Shown in pieces: positions 1-8,362 of a DNA stretch of 59,413 bases. The stretch comes from JBOGEN01 sp050743265 (GTDB lineage Bacteria; Actinomycetota; Actinomycetes; JBOGEN01), in assembly GCA_050743265.1 (NCBI GenBank), contig JBOGEN010000102.1, forward strand, positions 1 to 59,413, read 5' to 3'. Within the stretch, counting starts at the first letter, position 1; every line of letters starts with the position of its first letter. Both the position numbers and the translations under genes were made by a program. The notes beneath the pieces are model-generated. The model did no database searches, was not told the DNA's origin, and saw nothing but the letters and a program-made list of their open reading frames with translations.

Positions 1-147
1 ACGGGCGTCCTCGCGTGTCGCCAGCGCGGCGTCGCGCTCGGCCGCCAGCCCGGCCTGCCGCCCTCGGGTGAGGGCCGAGCCCAGGGCCGTCCCGGCGGCC
101 AGGCCGGCCAGGAGGAGCGACAGCGCAAGAAGATCCATGTCGCTCAT
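1..147 (-). CDS. rmuC: RmuC family DNA recombination protein (N-terminal part, cut by window edge)
   Basis: The reverse strand from an ATG at 147 reads open for 49 codons to the first base. It encodes a short N-terminal hydrophobic segment (DLLALSLLLAGLAAG) followed by a charged, coiled-coil-like stretch (LAAERDAALATREDAR). A membrane anchor followed by a long coiled coil is the N-terminal design of RmuC, a nuclease-fold protein that limits recombination at inverted repeats. RmuC often lies divergent to ychF in actinobacteria, as here. A second in-frame ATG at 138 is an alternative start. The catalytic domain is outside the window, so the call rests on the anchor, the coiled coil and the neighbour. 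Confidence 0.6.
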   Translation of the reverse strand, partial: MSDMDLLALSLLLAGLAAGTALGSALTRGRQAGLAAERDAALATREDAR

Positions 148-210
148 GGTGACAACCAGATCCGACAGAACCGAGCCGCCACGCCCGGCGGACCAGGCTG
201 TCCGGGGCCG

Positions 211-216
211 TAGACT
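211..216 (+). promoter_or_regulatory. -10 element (TAGACT) for leaderless ychF
   Basis: TAGACT fits the actinobacterial -10 pattern TANNNT and ends 8 nt before the GTG start of ychF. No Shine-Dalgarno is visible in between, so transcription probably starts at or next to the GTG. Confidence 0.5.
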
Positions 217-224
217 CGGCCCAC

Positions 225-1304
225 GTGAGTCTCACCATCGGCATCGCCGGCCTGCCCAATGTGGGCAAGTCCACCCTGTTCAACGCGCTGACGCGCAACG
301 CCGTCCTGGCGGCCAACTACCCCTTCGCCACGATCGAGCCCAACGTCGGCGTGGTCGGCGTACCCGACGACCGGCTGCCCGTGCTGGGGCGCCTGTTCGA
401 CTCGGCCAAGGTGGTCCCGGCGACCGTGAGCTTCGTCGACATCGCCGGGATCGTCCGCGGGGCCTCCGAAGGCCAGGGGCTGGGCAACAAGTTCCTCGCC
501 AACATCCGCGAGGCGGCCGCCATCTGCCAGGTGATCCGGGCGTTCGACGACGACGACGTCGCCCACGTGGACGGCAGGGTCTCGCCGAAGGACGACATCG
601 AGACGATCAACACCGAGCTCATCCTCGCCGACCTCCAGACCCTCGACCGCGCGCTGCCGCGGCTGGAGAAGGAGGCCCGTACGGGCAAGGACAAGGAGAA
701 GCTGGCCGCGCTGGCCGCCGTCCAGGAGGCGAGGGAGATCCTCGACTCCGGGACGACCGTCTTCTCGGCGGAGCTCGACCCGGAGCCACTGCGCGAGCTG
801 TCCCTGCTCACCGCCAAGCCCTTCCTGTACGTGTTCAACGTCGACGAGGCCGGGCTCATGGACGAGACCCGCAAGGACGAGCTGCGCGCGCTCGTCGCTC
901 CCGCCGAGGCGATCTTCCTCGACGCCAAGCTCGAGGCCGACCTCGTCGAGCTGGACCCCGCGGACGGCGCCGAGCTCCTCGCCTCGGTCGGGCAGCACGA
1001 GCCGGGCCTCGACCTCCTCGCGCACGTGGGGTTCCGCACGCTCGGGCTGCAGACCTTCCTCACCGCCGGGCCGAAGGAGGCCCGTGCCTGGACGATCCGG
1101 GCCGGCGCCACCGCTCCCGAGGCGGCGGGCGAGATCCACACGGACTTCCAGCGCGGCTTCATCAAGGCCGAGGTCGTGTCGTACGACGACCTGGTCGAGG
1201 CTGGCTCGATGGCCGAGGCCCGCTCCCGCGGCAAGCTGCGCGTCGAGGGCAAGGACTATGTGATGGCCGACGGCGACGTGGTCGAGTTCCGGTTCAACGT
1301 GTGA
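225..1304 (+). CDS. ychF: Redox-regulated ATPase YchF (Obg-family P-loop NTPase)
   Basis: A 359-residue protein, the usual YchF length. It opens with SLTIGIAGLPNVGKSTLFNAL, whose P-loop GLPNVGKST is typical of YchF. The G3 region FVDIAGIVRGASEGQGLGNKFL follows, and the C-terminal TGS-type domain ends FRFNV. In YchF the NKxD specificity motif is altered so that the enzyme prefers ATP; here NVDE (VFNVDEAG) occupies that region. The family binds ribosomes and is linked to oxidative-stress and translation control. It acts in the cytoplasm. The GTG start is fixed by the P-loop lying only a few residues inside and by the -10 element just upstream. It is divergent from rmuC. Confidence 0.95.
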   Translation: MSLTIGIAGLPNVGKSTLFNALTRNAVLAANYPFATIEPNVGVVGVPDDRLPVLGRLFDSAKVVPATVSFVDIAGIVRGASEGQGLGNKFLANIREAAAICQVIRAFDDDDVAHVDGRVSPKDDIETINTELILADLQTLDRALPRLEKEARTGKDKEKLAALAAVQEAREILDSGTTVFSAELDPEPLRELSLLTAKPFLYVFNVDEAGLMDETRKDELRALVAPAEAIFLDAKLEADLVELDPADGAELLASVGQHEPGLDLLAHVGFRTLGLQTFLTAGPKEARAWTIRAGATAPEAAGEIHTDFQRGFIKAEVVSYDDLVEAGSMAEARSRGKLRVEGKDYVMADGDVVEFRFNV

Positions 1305-1368
1305 TCCGGCGCGTCCTCGCAGGCCACACGGGTTCGGTGTCCTTGAGTCCGCACTCAGTCCGCGAGAG

Positions 1369-1386
1369 GTTCAGCGACCCCTGAAC
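1369..1386 (+). terminator. Possible weak terminator hairpin after ychF
   Basis: GTTCAG and CTGAAC form a 6-bp stem with a 6-base loop, 65 bases after the ychF stop. There is no U tract. A shorter TGAGT/ACTCA hairpin lies just before it. The region could equally be leader for the next gene. Confidence 0.3.
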
Positions 1387-1452
1387 GTGGTTGCCGGTCG
1401 GGCGGTTCGGAGGGAAGGCTGGTGATGACTGGTGGCGCAAAGAGGAGTTGGC

Positions 1453-2064
1453 GTGGGTGCGACGTACCTGCACGCAGTGGCCTCGCTGGACGGCTACATC
1501 GCCGACGAGCGGGACGACGTCGGGCCGCTCCACGACTGGTATTTCCGGGGCGACCATCCCCTCGTCGACGAAGACCACGCCGACGTTCACGGTGGTGCGC
1601 CATTCCGGGTCTCAGCGGCCTCGGCCGACTACGTGCGTGGCATGTGGTCGCGCCAGAAGGTCCTGGTCATCGGGCGGCACCAGTTCGACCTGACCAACGG
1701 CTGGGAGGGCCACCCGCCGGCGAGCGACCACGTCGTGGTCTTGTCGCACCGACCGCGGCCGACGGGCTGGCACCCGGAGGCGCCGTTCCACTTCGCCACC
1801 TCGGTGGAGGAGGGGATCGCGCGAGCACAGGAGCTGGCTGGCGAGGGGGAGGTCGGTGTGGGCGCGGGTGAGGTCGGCGGGCAGGCGCTGTCGCTGGGGC
1901 TCATCGACCACGTGGCCATCGACATCGTGCCGGTCGTGTTCGGCCGGGGGAAGCCGTACTTCGGGACGCTCTCTCACGGCCACCTGTTGCTCGAGGATCC
2001 CGAGGTGGTCGTCCAGGGCGACGGGGTGCTCCATGTGCGTTATCCGGTGCATCGGGGAGGCTAG
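1453..2064 (+). CDS. Dihydrofolate reductase family protein (RibD C-terminal-like)
   Basis: About 203 residues. The opening ATYLHAVASLDGYIAD is the hallmark start of the RibD_C/DHFR-like family. VLVIGRHQFDLTNGW follows where the cofactor-loop strand lies. EGEVGVGAGEVGGQALSLGLIDH replaces the usual GGG...Q.L..gLvDE element, and the end carries IVPVVFGRGKPYFG. Members are NADPH-dependent reductases of unknown substrate, often annotated as stress or deaminase-reductase proteins; folate synthesis should not be assumed. The GTG at 1453 has AGAGGAG 5 nt upstream, so it is preferred over an in-frame GTG at 1432 that lacks a well-spaced ribosome site. It stands alone, convergent with the next gene. 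Confidence 0.8.
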   Translation: MGATYLHAVASLDGYIADERDDVGPLHDWYFRGDHPLVDEDHADVHGGAPFRVSAASADYVRGMWSRQKVLVIGRHQFDLTNGWEGHPPASDHVVVLSHRPRPTGWHPEAPFHFATSVEEGIARAQELAGEGEVGVGAGEVGGQALSLGLIDHVAIDIVPVVFGRGKPYFGTLSHGHLLLEDPEVVVQGDGVLHVRYPVHRGG

Positions 2065-2076
2065 ATGAATCCCGCC

Positions 2077-2092
2077 GCGGGCTGCGGCCCGC
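2077..2092. terminator. GC-rich hairpin between convergent genes
   Basis: GCGGGC, a 4-base loop and GCCCGC sit between the convergent DHFR-family and GNAT genes, inside a larger self-complementary patch (CCGCGG at both ends, 2075-2097). There is no U tract, which is usual for actinobacterial terminators. Confidence 0.5.
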
Positions 2093-2101
2093 CGCGGACC
2101 C

Positions 2102-2539
2102 TCAGCCGGGGCCGCCGCCGTCCCACTGGAAGGGGCGCTCCAGGTACGTGTCGTCCGGCTCGGTGAAGCCGAACCGCCGGTACAGGCCGTGGGCGTCCAG
2201 GGTGTGCAGCATCCAGCGGTACCGCCGGCCGGGGCCGTCCTCGATCATGACCTCGACCATCGCCGGGCCGAGCCCTCGGCCGCGATGGTCGGGCAGTACA
2301 TACAGGTCGGCGAGGTACGCGCTGGCCACGCCGTCCGAGAACGCCCGGCCGAACCCCACCATGCGTCCCTCGCCGTCGTACGCCGCGACCACCCGCCAGG
2401 CACCCTGGACCTGCCGCTCGAAGTCGTCGCGGCTGCGCCAGCGGCCCCAGTACGCCTCGGTGGACAGGAACGCCCAGGCGGCGTCGCGGTCTACCCGTGC
2501 CGGGTCGTCGTCGATCTCGAACCCCTCGTGCGTCCTCAC
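2102..2539 (-). CDS. GNAT family N-acetyltransferase
   Basis: 145 residues forming a single GNAT domain. Motif A is seen as LADLYVLPDHRGRGLGPAM, with the acetyl-CoA pyrophosphate loop RGRGLG. Motif B is LYRRFGFTEPDDTYLERPF, a layout common among small GNAT enzymes that acetylate amines. The substrate cannot be told from the sequence. The start is a GTG with CACGAT 6 nt upstream, so it may be leaderless. It is divergent from the sulfotransferase gene, with a 15-bp palindrome in the shared upstream region. Confidence 0.85.
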   Translation of the reverse strand: MRTHEGFEIDDDPARVDRDAAWAFLSTEAYWGRWRSRDDFERQVQGAWRVVAAYDGEGRMVGFGRAFSDGVASAYLADLYVLPDHRGRGLGPAMVEVMIEDGPGRRYRWMLHTLDAHGLYRRFGFTEPDDTYLERPFQWDGGGPG

Positions 2540-2573
2540 GCGCCCATCGTGCCGGGCCCGGCCCCGGGGGCCG

Positions 2574-2588
2574 GCGGAGGTCCTCCGC
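2574..2588. promoter_or_regulatory. 15-bp palindrome in the GNAT/sulfotransferase divergent region
   Basis: GCGGAGG, a central T and CCTCCGC form a perfect palindrome 35 bases upstream of the GNAT start and about 124 bases before the sulfotransferase start. It could be an operator or simply GC-rich chance. Confidence 0.3.
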
Positions 2589-2697
2589 GCTCCGTCTGCG
2601 TGCCCCCGCGACAGCCACAGGTAAAGGCGGTCCAGAGGGCGTCGTGGCTCGTCGCAGACCGGCTCGCACCCGGCCCGTTGGGTCGGGCTTTACCGGG

Positions 2698-2703
2698 TAT
2701 CGT
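2698..2703 (+). promoter_or_regulatory. -10 element (TATCGT) for the first sulfotransferase gene
   Basis: TATCGT fits TANNNT and ends 8 nt before the ATG at 2712. This spacing favours 2712 over the in-frame ATG at 2706, and no Shine-Dalgarno is seen. Confidence 0.45.
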
Positions 2704-2711
2704 CGATGGCC

Positions 2712-3635
2712 ATGACTGTCAAGCGCCGGGCTGCCCGGACTTTCACGCGGCTGACCGGCTACCAGATCACCCGCGCCGGGGCCACGGGCCCGCCGGATGG
2801 TCTGCCGGCTCCGGCCCGGCTGCGGTTCGACGGCCACGTGTCCCTCGAGGACCTGGCGGCGGCGCGTGCGAAGGGCGGCGACCGGTTGCTCGAGCGGCCG
2901 GTCTTCATCATGTCGTCGGTACGGTCCGGCTCGACGCTGCTCCGCGTCCTGGTCAACAGCCACTCGCAGCTGTACTCCCCGCACGAGCTGCACCTGCGCG
3001 ACCTGCGGGTCAACCCGAAGACCAAGTACGTCCGCCACGCCATGGCCGAGCTCGACGCCGACCAGAGCGAGCTCGAGTACCTGCTGTGGGACCGCGTGCT
3101 CCACCGCGACCTCATGCGTCACGGCAAGCCGACCCTCGTGAACAAGTCCCCGGACGACGCCTTCATCTGGGACCGCATCGTCGAGTGCTGGCCGGACGCC
3201 CGCTTCATCTACCTGTTCCGCCACCCGGCCGCCATCGTCGACTCGTGGAACCGGGCCCGCGACTACTGGTCCCGCGAGGAGACGGCGGCGGACGTGCTCA
3301 GGTACGCCAGCAAGATCGAAGAGGCTCGGCGGTCACGTCCGGGGGTCGCCGTCCGGTACGAGGACCTCACCGAGGACCCCGAGCGCGAGACCCGGCGCAT
3401 CTGCGAGTACCTCGAGGTCGCGTGGGAGCCCGGCATGCTCGAGTACGGGGAGGCGGCGCACGGGGACTTCCGCCCGGGCCTGGGCGACTGGGGCGAACAG
3501 ATCAAGTCGGGCCGCGTGCAGAAGGCCCGCCCGCTGCAGGGCAGCGGGGCGCTGCCGGCCTCCCTTCGGCACACGGCCGCCGCCTGGGGCTACCGTGGGG
3601 CGCCATCGGAGGAGACTGCGTCCGAGGCCGTCTGA
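2712..3635 (+). CDS. Sulfotransferase family protein
   Basis: About 307 residues with the sulfotransferase fold. The 5'-phosphosulfate-binding P-loop is FIMSSVRSGSTLLRVL at about residues 65-80, and the 3'-phosphate site is FIYLFRHPAAIVDSWNRARD near 160-180, with the typical R and S residues. YEDLTEDPERETRRICEYL near the C-terminus is the common Sulfotransfer_3 ending. The family moves sulfate from PAPS onto hydroxyls of carbohydrates or lipids. It begins cluster A and lies 51 nt before a teichoic-acid-type polymerase, so a glycopolymer acceptor is a reasonable inference. There is no signal peptide or membrane span, so it should act in the cytoplasm. Confidence 0.82.
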   Translation: MTVKRRAARTFTRLTGYQITRAGATGPPDGLPAPARLRFDGHVSLEDLAAARAKGGDRLLERPVFIMSSVRSGSTLLRVLVNSHSQLYSPHELHLRDLRVNPKTKYVRHAMAELDADQSELEYLLWDRVLHRDLMRHGKPTLVNKSPDDAFIWDRIVECWPDARFIYLFRHPAAIVDSWNRARDYWSREETAADVLRYASKIEEARRSRPGVAVRYEDLTEDPERETRRICEYLEVAWEPGMLEYGEAAHGDFRPGLGDWGEQIKSGRVQKARPLQGSGALPASLRHTAAAWGYRGAPSEETASEAV

Positions 3636-3686
3636 CCACCCGTCATCGACCGCGGGCGTCCGCCCGGGTGTAGGAGTGCTGGGCAG

Positions 3687-6023
3687 TTGACAGCGACGAA
3701 GTTCAGCATCGTCGTCCCCGCGTACAACGTGCGGGCGTACCTGAGGGAGTGCCTGGACTCCCTGCTCGCCCAGTCGTACGCCGACTTCGAGCTCATCGCG
3801 GTCGACGACTGCTCCCCGGACGGCAGCGGGGAGATCCTCGACGAGTACGCGGCCCTCGACTCGCGGGTGCGGGTCCTCCACCTGCCGAAGAACGTCGGCC
3901 TGGGCCCGGCGCGGGACGCCGGCATCGAGGTGGCCACCGGCGAGTACCTGATGTTCGTCGACAGCGACGACACGCTCACCCCGGGTGCGCTGCAGGCGAT
4001 CGCCGACCGCCTGGACGAGACCGCCGGGCCGGACGTGCTGATCTTCGACTACGCGCGGACCTACTGGAACAACCGGGTCGCACGCAACAAGCTCGCGCCC
4101 CTGCTCGGCGACGAGGGGCCGGAGGTCTTCCGGATCGACGAGAGGCCGGAGCTCCTCCGGCTACTCATGATCGTCTGGAACAAGGTGTACCGGCGGGACT
4201 TCGTCGAGCGTCACGGGTTCCGCTTCCCGCCCGGGTACTACGAGGACACCCCCTGGACGTACCCGACGCTGCTCGCGGCCGAGCGCATCGCCGTCCTCGA
4301 CCGGGTGTGCATCCACTACCGGCAGCGGCGCCACGGCAACATCCTCCGTAGCCGCAGCCGCAAGCACTTCGACATCTTCGCCCAGTACGAGCGGGTGTTC
4401 GCGTTCCTCGACCGGCACCCCGAGCTGGACGGCTGGCGGACGTTCATCTTCGGCCGCAACGCGAACCACTGCCTGCACATCCTCACCAGCCCCCAGCGGC
4501 TGCCACCCAGCGCCAGGGAGGAGTTCTTCCACCGGGCCTCCGCGCACTACCGCCGGTTCGTCCCCGCGGGATACACGCCGCCGTCGGGCGGCAAGGGGCT
4601 CGAGATCAAGGCGGTGGCCCGGGACGACTACCGGGCCTTCCGGGCGCTGCGGGTCGCGGCGGGCGCCAAGCGCGCCACCCGGTCGCGCCTCGGTCGGACG
4701 CGTACCACCACCAGGCGTCACCTCAACGGCCTCAAGCACCGCGGCATGCGCGCCTTCTACCGCGCGCAGCTGCGCCGGCCGCTGGACGAGAAGCTCGCGG
4801 TGTACGCGGCGTACTGGTACCGGGGCTACTCCTGCAACCCGGCCGCGATCTACGAGAAGGCCCGCGAGCTGGCACCTGACGTGCGCGGGGTGTGGGTCGT
4901 CAGTCCCCAGTACGTCGGGACGGTGCCCGAGGGCGTCGACTACGTGCTGCCGGGGTCGCGGCGCTACTACCAGGTCCTCGCCCGGGCCACGTACTTCGTG
5001 AACAACACGAACTTTCCCAACCACCTGGTCAAGCGCCCCGGCCAGGTGCACGTGCAGACCCAGCACGGCGTCCCGCTGAAGAAGATGGGCATCGAGCTGC
5101 AGGCCAACCCGGTCGGCGCGGCAGGCATGGACTTCGACAGGCTCCTCGAGCGGTGCGACCGCTGGGACTACCTGCTCTCGTCCAACCGGTTCTCCACCGA
5201 GGTGTGGGAGCGCTCGTACCCCTCGGACTACGAGACCCTTGAGACCGGCTACCCCCGCACGGACCGCCTCGTCCGCGCGGACGGGTCGGAGTACGCCCAC
5301 CTGCGGGAGAGGCTCGGCATCGGGCCGTCGACCAAGGCCGTGCTGTACGCCCCGACGTTCCGCGACTGGCGGTACGGGTTCGAGCCCGAGTTCGACCTCG
5401 CCCAGTTCTGCGACCGGCTCGGGCACGACTACGTGCTGCTCGTGCGGGCGCACTACTTCCTGCGGGCCTCCGCGCGGCTGGCCGGGCTGGTCGAGCAGGG
5501 TCGGGTCAAGGACGTCTCGGCGTACCCGAGCATCGAGGACCTGATGATCGCCTCCGACGTCCTGCTCACGGACTACTCGTCGGTGATGTTCGACTACGCC
5601 GTCCTGGACCGGCCGGTCGTCGTGTACGCGAACGACTGGGACACGTACGTCCGCTGCCGGGGGGTCAACTTCGACCTGATGGAGGCGGCGCCCGGCGTGG
5701 TGGAGACCACCGAGGAGGGGCTGGCGGACGCGTTCGTCTCCGGCCGCGCGTGGGGTGACGCCGCCACGCGCGCACGGCAGGAGTTCCGCAAGCGCTTCTG
5801 CGAGTCCGCGGACGGGCGGGCCTCGGAGCGGCTCGTTCGCCGGGTCTTTCTCGGCGAGCCCGTCGAGCACACCGTGCGGGCGACGAGCATCTCGCAGGAG
5901 ACCCCGCACGGGGACGCCCCGGACGACGACCCGGACGACGAGCGGACCGCTCCCGCAGCGGACGGACAGGGCGACCACGTGACCGAGGCGAGTGAGGAGC
6001 AGGGCGAGGAAGAGCCCGTCTGA
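3687..6023 (+). CDS. GT2 glycosyltransferase fused to CDP-glycerol glycerophosphotransferase
   Basis: 778 residues in two domains. Residues 1-280 are a family 2 glycosyltransferase: FSIVVPAYNV, nucleotide site VDDCSPDG, metal-binding FVDSDD, and YYEDTPW with the acidic pair. Residues about 370-725 are a TagF-like CDP-glycerol:poly(glycerophosphate) transferase, with QTQHGVPLKKMG (HG motif), LVRAHYF (second histidine) and LLTDYSSVMFDYAVLDRP. The family builds poly-alditol-phosphate chains of teichoic-acid type on the inner membrane face. The last 40 residues are strongly acidic (DDDPDDE, EEQGEEEP). The TTG start is supported because FSIVVPAYN begins six residues in. A paralogue follows directly. 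Confidence 0.88.
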   Translation: MTATKFSIVVPAYNVRAYLRECLDSLLAQSYADFELIAVDDCSPDGSGEILDEYAALDSRVRVLHLPKNVGLGPARDAGIEVATGEYLMFVDSDDTLTPGALQAIADRLDETAGPDVLIFDYARTYWNNRVARNKLAPLLGDEGPEVFRIDERPELLRLLMIVWNKVYRRDFVERHGFRFPPGYYEDTPWTYPTLLAAERIAVLDRVCIHYRQRRHGNILRSRSRKHFDIFAQYERVFAFLDRHPELDGWRTFIFGRNANHCLHILTSPQRLPPSAREEFFHRASAHYRRFVPAGYTPPSGGKGLEIKAVARDDYRAFRALRVAAGAKRATRSRLGRTRTTTRRHLNGLKHRGMRAFYRAQLRRPLDEKLAVYAAYWYRGYSCNPAAIYEKARELAPDVRGVWVVSPQYVGTVPEGVDYVLPGSRRYYQVLARATYFVNNTNFPNHLVKRPGQVHVQTQHGVPLKKMGIELQANPVGAAGMDFDRLLERCDRWDYLLSSNRFSTEVWERSYPSDYETLETGYPRTDRLVRADGSEYAHLRERLGIGPSTKAVLYAPTFRDWRYGFEPEFDLAQFCDRLGHDYVLLVRAHYFLRASARLAGLVEQGRVKDVSAYPSIEDLMIASDVLLTDYSSVMFDYAVLDRPVVVYANDWDTYVRCRGVNFDLMEAAPGVVETTEEGLADAFVSGRAWGDAATRARQEFRKRFCESADGRASERLVRRVFLGEPVEHTVRATSISQETPHGDAPDDDPDDERTAPAADGQGDHVTEASEEQGEEEPV

Positions 6024-6084
6024 CCAGGTCAGTTGTGCCCGTTTCGGGCCCGGGACCCGACCGGGACCAGAAGGTGCGGTCCAT

Positions 6085-6090
6085 TATCCT
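6085..6090 (+). promoter_or_regulatory. -10 element (TATCCT) for the second TagF-like gene
   Basis: TATCCT fits TANNNT and ends 7 nt before the ATG at 6098. It implies an internal promoter in cluster A with a leaderless message. Confidence 0.5.
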
Positions 6091-6097
6091 CTCTGGG

Positions 6098-8362
6098 ATG
6101 CCGCCCCCCGCCGACTCGTCCTCCTCTCCGCACGGCCCCCCGACAGAAGCGTCCGGCGGGTCTCGCGTGGGGGCCCCACGTCTCGGCTTCCTCGTCGCCG
6201 TCCACCGCGGGCAGGCCTTCGTCCGTGAGTGCCTGACCTCGATCCTCGACCAGTCGCCCGAGGACGTCGAGGTGGTGGTGGTCGACGACGCCTCTCCCGA
6301 CCACACGCCCGAGATCCTCGACGAGATCGAGGCCTCCGACCCCCGTGTGCGGGTCCGGCATCTGCCGGAGCGGGTCGGCCTCCCCGAGGCCCGTGACCTC
6401 GCCGCCGAGATGGCCACCGCCGTCCACGTGTGGTTCGTCGAGCCCAGCGACTACCTCCCCGCGGGGTCGGTGGCCGCGGTCATCGAGCGGCTCGGGCAGG
6501 CGCGACCCGACGTCCTGCTCGTCGGCCACAAGCGGGTCGACTGGGCCGGCCAGCTGCGCCCCAGCCCGTACGCTCCTCTGCTCGCCGGGGCCAAGCCGAA
6601 GCAGGCTCTGACCCTCGACAAGCGTCCCGACCTCACCGACCTGGTGGGGTCCCTCTGGACCGCCGTGCCCCGGCGGGCGCACCTGCAGCGGCTGGGCCTG
6701 CGCTTCGGCGGCCGCGCGCGGGAGCCGCTCGGCGTGACGTACCCGCTCGCCCTCGCGGCCGAGCGCGTCGCCCTGCTGGACCGTGACTGCTACCACCGGC
6801 GCGAGCTCCGTGACGCGCGCAGGGACGTCGGCGAGGACGCCGCGCCCGAGGACGTCTTCGCCGAGGCCGACGCTGTGTTCGCCTTCCTGGAGCAGCACGG
6901 GGGCGCAGTCGCCGCGCGGCGTCCCGTCGCGGTGCGGGGCCTCGTGCGCCGGTACGTCTCCGTGCTCGAGGGCCTGCCCGAGGCCGACCGTCCCGCATTC
7001 TTCGCGCGCATGTCCGAGAGCGTGCGCACGCACGTCCCCGCCGATGAGGCGCCGCAGGGTCGGCTGCTCAAGCTCCAGCTCGAGGCGATCCGCCGGGGGA
7101 GCTACCGCGGCTTCACCTCGATCGGCTGGGCGGCAGAGCGTCGACGCGGGCTCCGCAAGCGGCAGCAGCAGGTGGCCGGGTGGCGCGCCCGCCGGTCGCG
7201 GCAGTGGCAGCGCTCCTCGCTCGAGCGCTACTACCGTGCCCAGCGGCGCGAGCCGTTGGAGGAGGACCTCGCTGTCTTCGCTGCGTACTGGTACCGCGGG
7301 TACGCGTGCAACCCGGCCGCGGTGTACCGGAAGGCCAAGGAGATGGTGCCCGGCCTGCGGTCCGTATGGATCGTCGAGAGGCAGCACGCGTCGTCGATGC
7401 CGGATGACGTCCCGTACGTGGTGTCGGGCACGCGGGAGTACTACCGCGTGCTCGCCCGGGCGAAGTACCTGGTGAACAACGTCAACTTCCCGAACGACTT
7501 CGTCAAGCGCGACGGGCAGGTCCACCTGCAGACCCACCACGGCACGCCGCTGAAGAAGATGGGCCTCGACCTGCGGGACGCCCCGTTCAGCGCGGCGCGG
7601 CTGAACTTCCGCAAGATGATGGTCCGCTGCGCGCGGTGGGACCTCAGCGTGTCCGCCAACCCGTTCTCGACCGAGATCTGGGAGCGCGTCTACCCGGTCG
7701 GGTTCACCTCGATCGAGACCGGGTACCCGCGCAACGACGTCCTCGTCACGGCGAGCGCCGACGACGTACGACGCTGCCGCGAGGCGCTGGGCATCGAGCC
7801 GGGCCAGCGGGCCGTGCTGTACGCGCCGACCCACCGCGAGTACACGCAGGGGTACGTCCCTGTGCTCGACCTCGCCCGCGTGGCCCACGCGCTGGGCCCC
7901 GACTACGTGCTCATGGCGCGCACGCACTACTTCTACGGGGCCGACGAGCACCTCGCCGCGCTGCACCGGGCCGGTCGCGTGCTCGACGTGGCGTCCCACC
8001 CGTCGGTCGAGGACCTGTGCCTGGCCGCTGACGTGCTCGTCACGGACTACTCGTCCATCATGTTCGACTACGCGGTGCTCGACCGCCCGATCGTCGTGCA
8101 CGCCCCCGACTGGGAGGTCTACCGCGCGATGCGGGGGACGTACTTCGACCTGATGACGGAGCCGCCCGGTGCCGTGGCGCGGACCGAGGAGCAGCTGCTG
8201 GAGATCTTCGGCTCGGGCGAGGAGTCCGGGGCCGAGGCAACCCGGCTGCGCAAGGCCTTCAGGGACCGCTTCTGCGCGCTGGAGGACGGCCACGCCGCGG
8301 AGCGCGTCGTCCGCCACGTGTGGATGCCGGACGAGACAGCCACCGGAAAGGGAACGCAGTGA
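6098..8362 (+). CDS. CDP-glycerol glycerophosphotransferase with degenerate GT2 domain
   Basis: About 754 residues, a paralogue of the gene before it. The C-terminal TagF-like domain (about 390-745) is intact: QTHHGTPLKKMG, MARTHYF and LVTDYSSIMFDYAVLDRP. The N-terminal GT2-like domain keeps VVVVDDASPD. Where the neighbour has FVDSDD it reads FVEPSD, and where the neighbour has YEDTPW it reads REPLGV. The DxD metal site and the acidic catalytic pair are therefore both lost, and this half is probably not an active glycosyltransferase. The ATG at 6098 is chosen because TATCCT lies 7 nt upstream; earlier GTG codons in frame lack support. It overlaps the next gene by GTGA. Confidence 0.85.
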   Translation: MPPPADSSSSPHGPPTEASGGSRVGAPRLGFLVAVHRGQAFVRECLTSILDQSPEDVEVVVVDDASPDHTPEILDEIEASDPRVRVRHLPERVGLPEARDLAAEMATAVHVWFVEPSDYLPAGSVAAVIERLGQARPDVLLVGHKRVDWAGQLRPSPYAPLLAGAKPKQALTLDKRPDLTDLVGSLWTAVPRRAHLQRLGLRFGGRAREPLGVTYPLALAAERVALLDRDCYHRRELRDARRDVGEDAAPEDVFAEADAVFAFLEQHGGAVAARRPVAVRGLVRRYVSVLEGLPEADRPAFFARMSESVRTHVPADEAPQGRLLKLQLEAIRRGSYRGFTSIGWAAERRRGLRKRQQQVAGWRARRSRQWQRSSLERYYRAQRREPLEEDLAVFAAYWYRGYACNPAAVYRKAKEMVPGLRSVWIVERQHASSMPDDVPYVVSGTREYYRVLARAKYLVNNVNFPNDFVKRDGQVHLQTHHGTPLKKMGLDLRDAPFSAARLNFRKMMVRCARWDLSVSANPFSTEIWERVYPVGFTSIETGYPRNDVLVTASADDVRRCREALGIEPGQRAVLYAPTHREYTQGYVPVLDLARVAHALGPDYVLMARTHYFYGADEHLAALHRAGRVLDVASHPSVEDLCLAADVLVTDYSSIMFDYAVLDRPIVVHAPDWEVYRAMRGTYFDLMTEPPGAVARTEEQLLEIFGSGEESGAEATRLRKAFRDRFCALEDGHAAERVVRHVWMPDETATGKGTQ

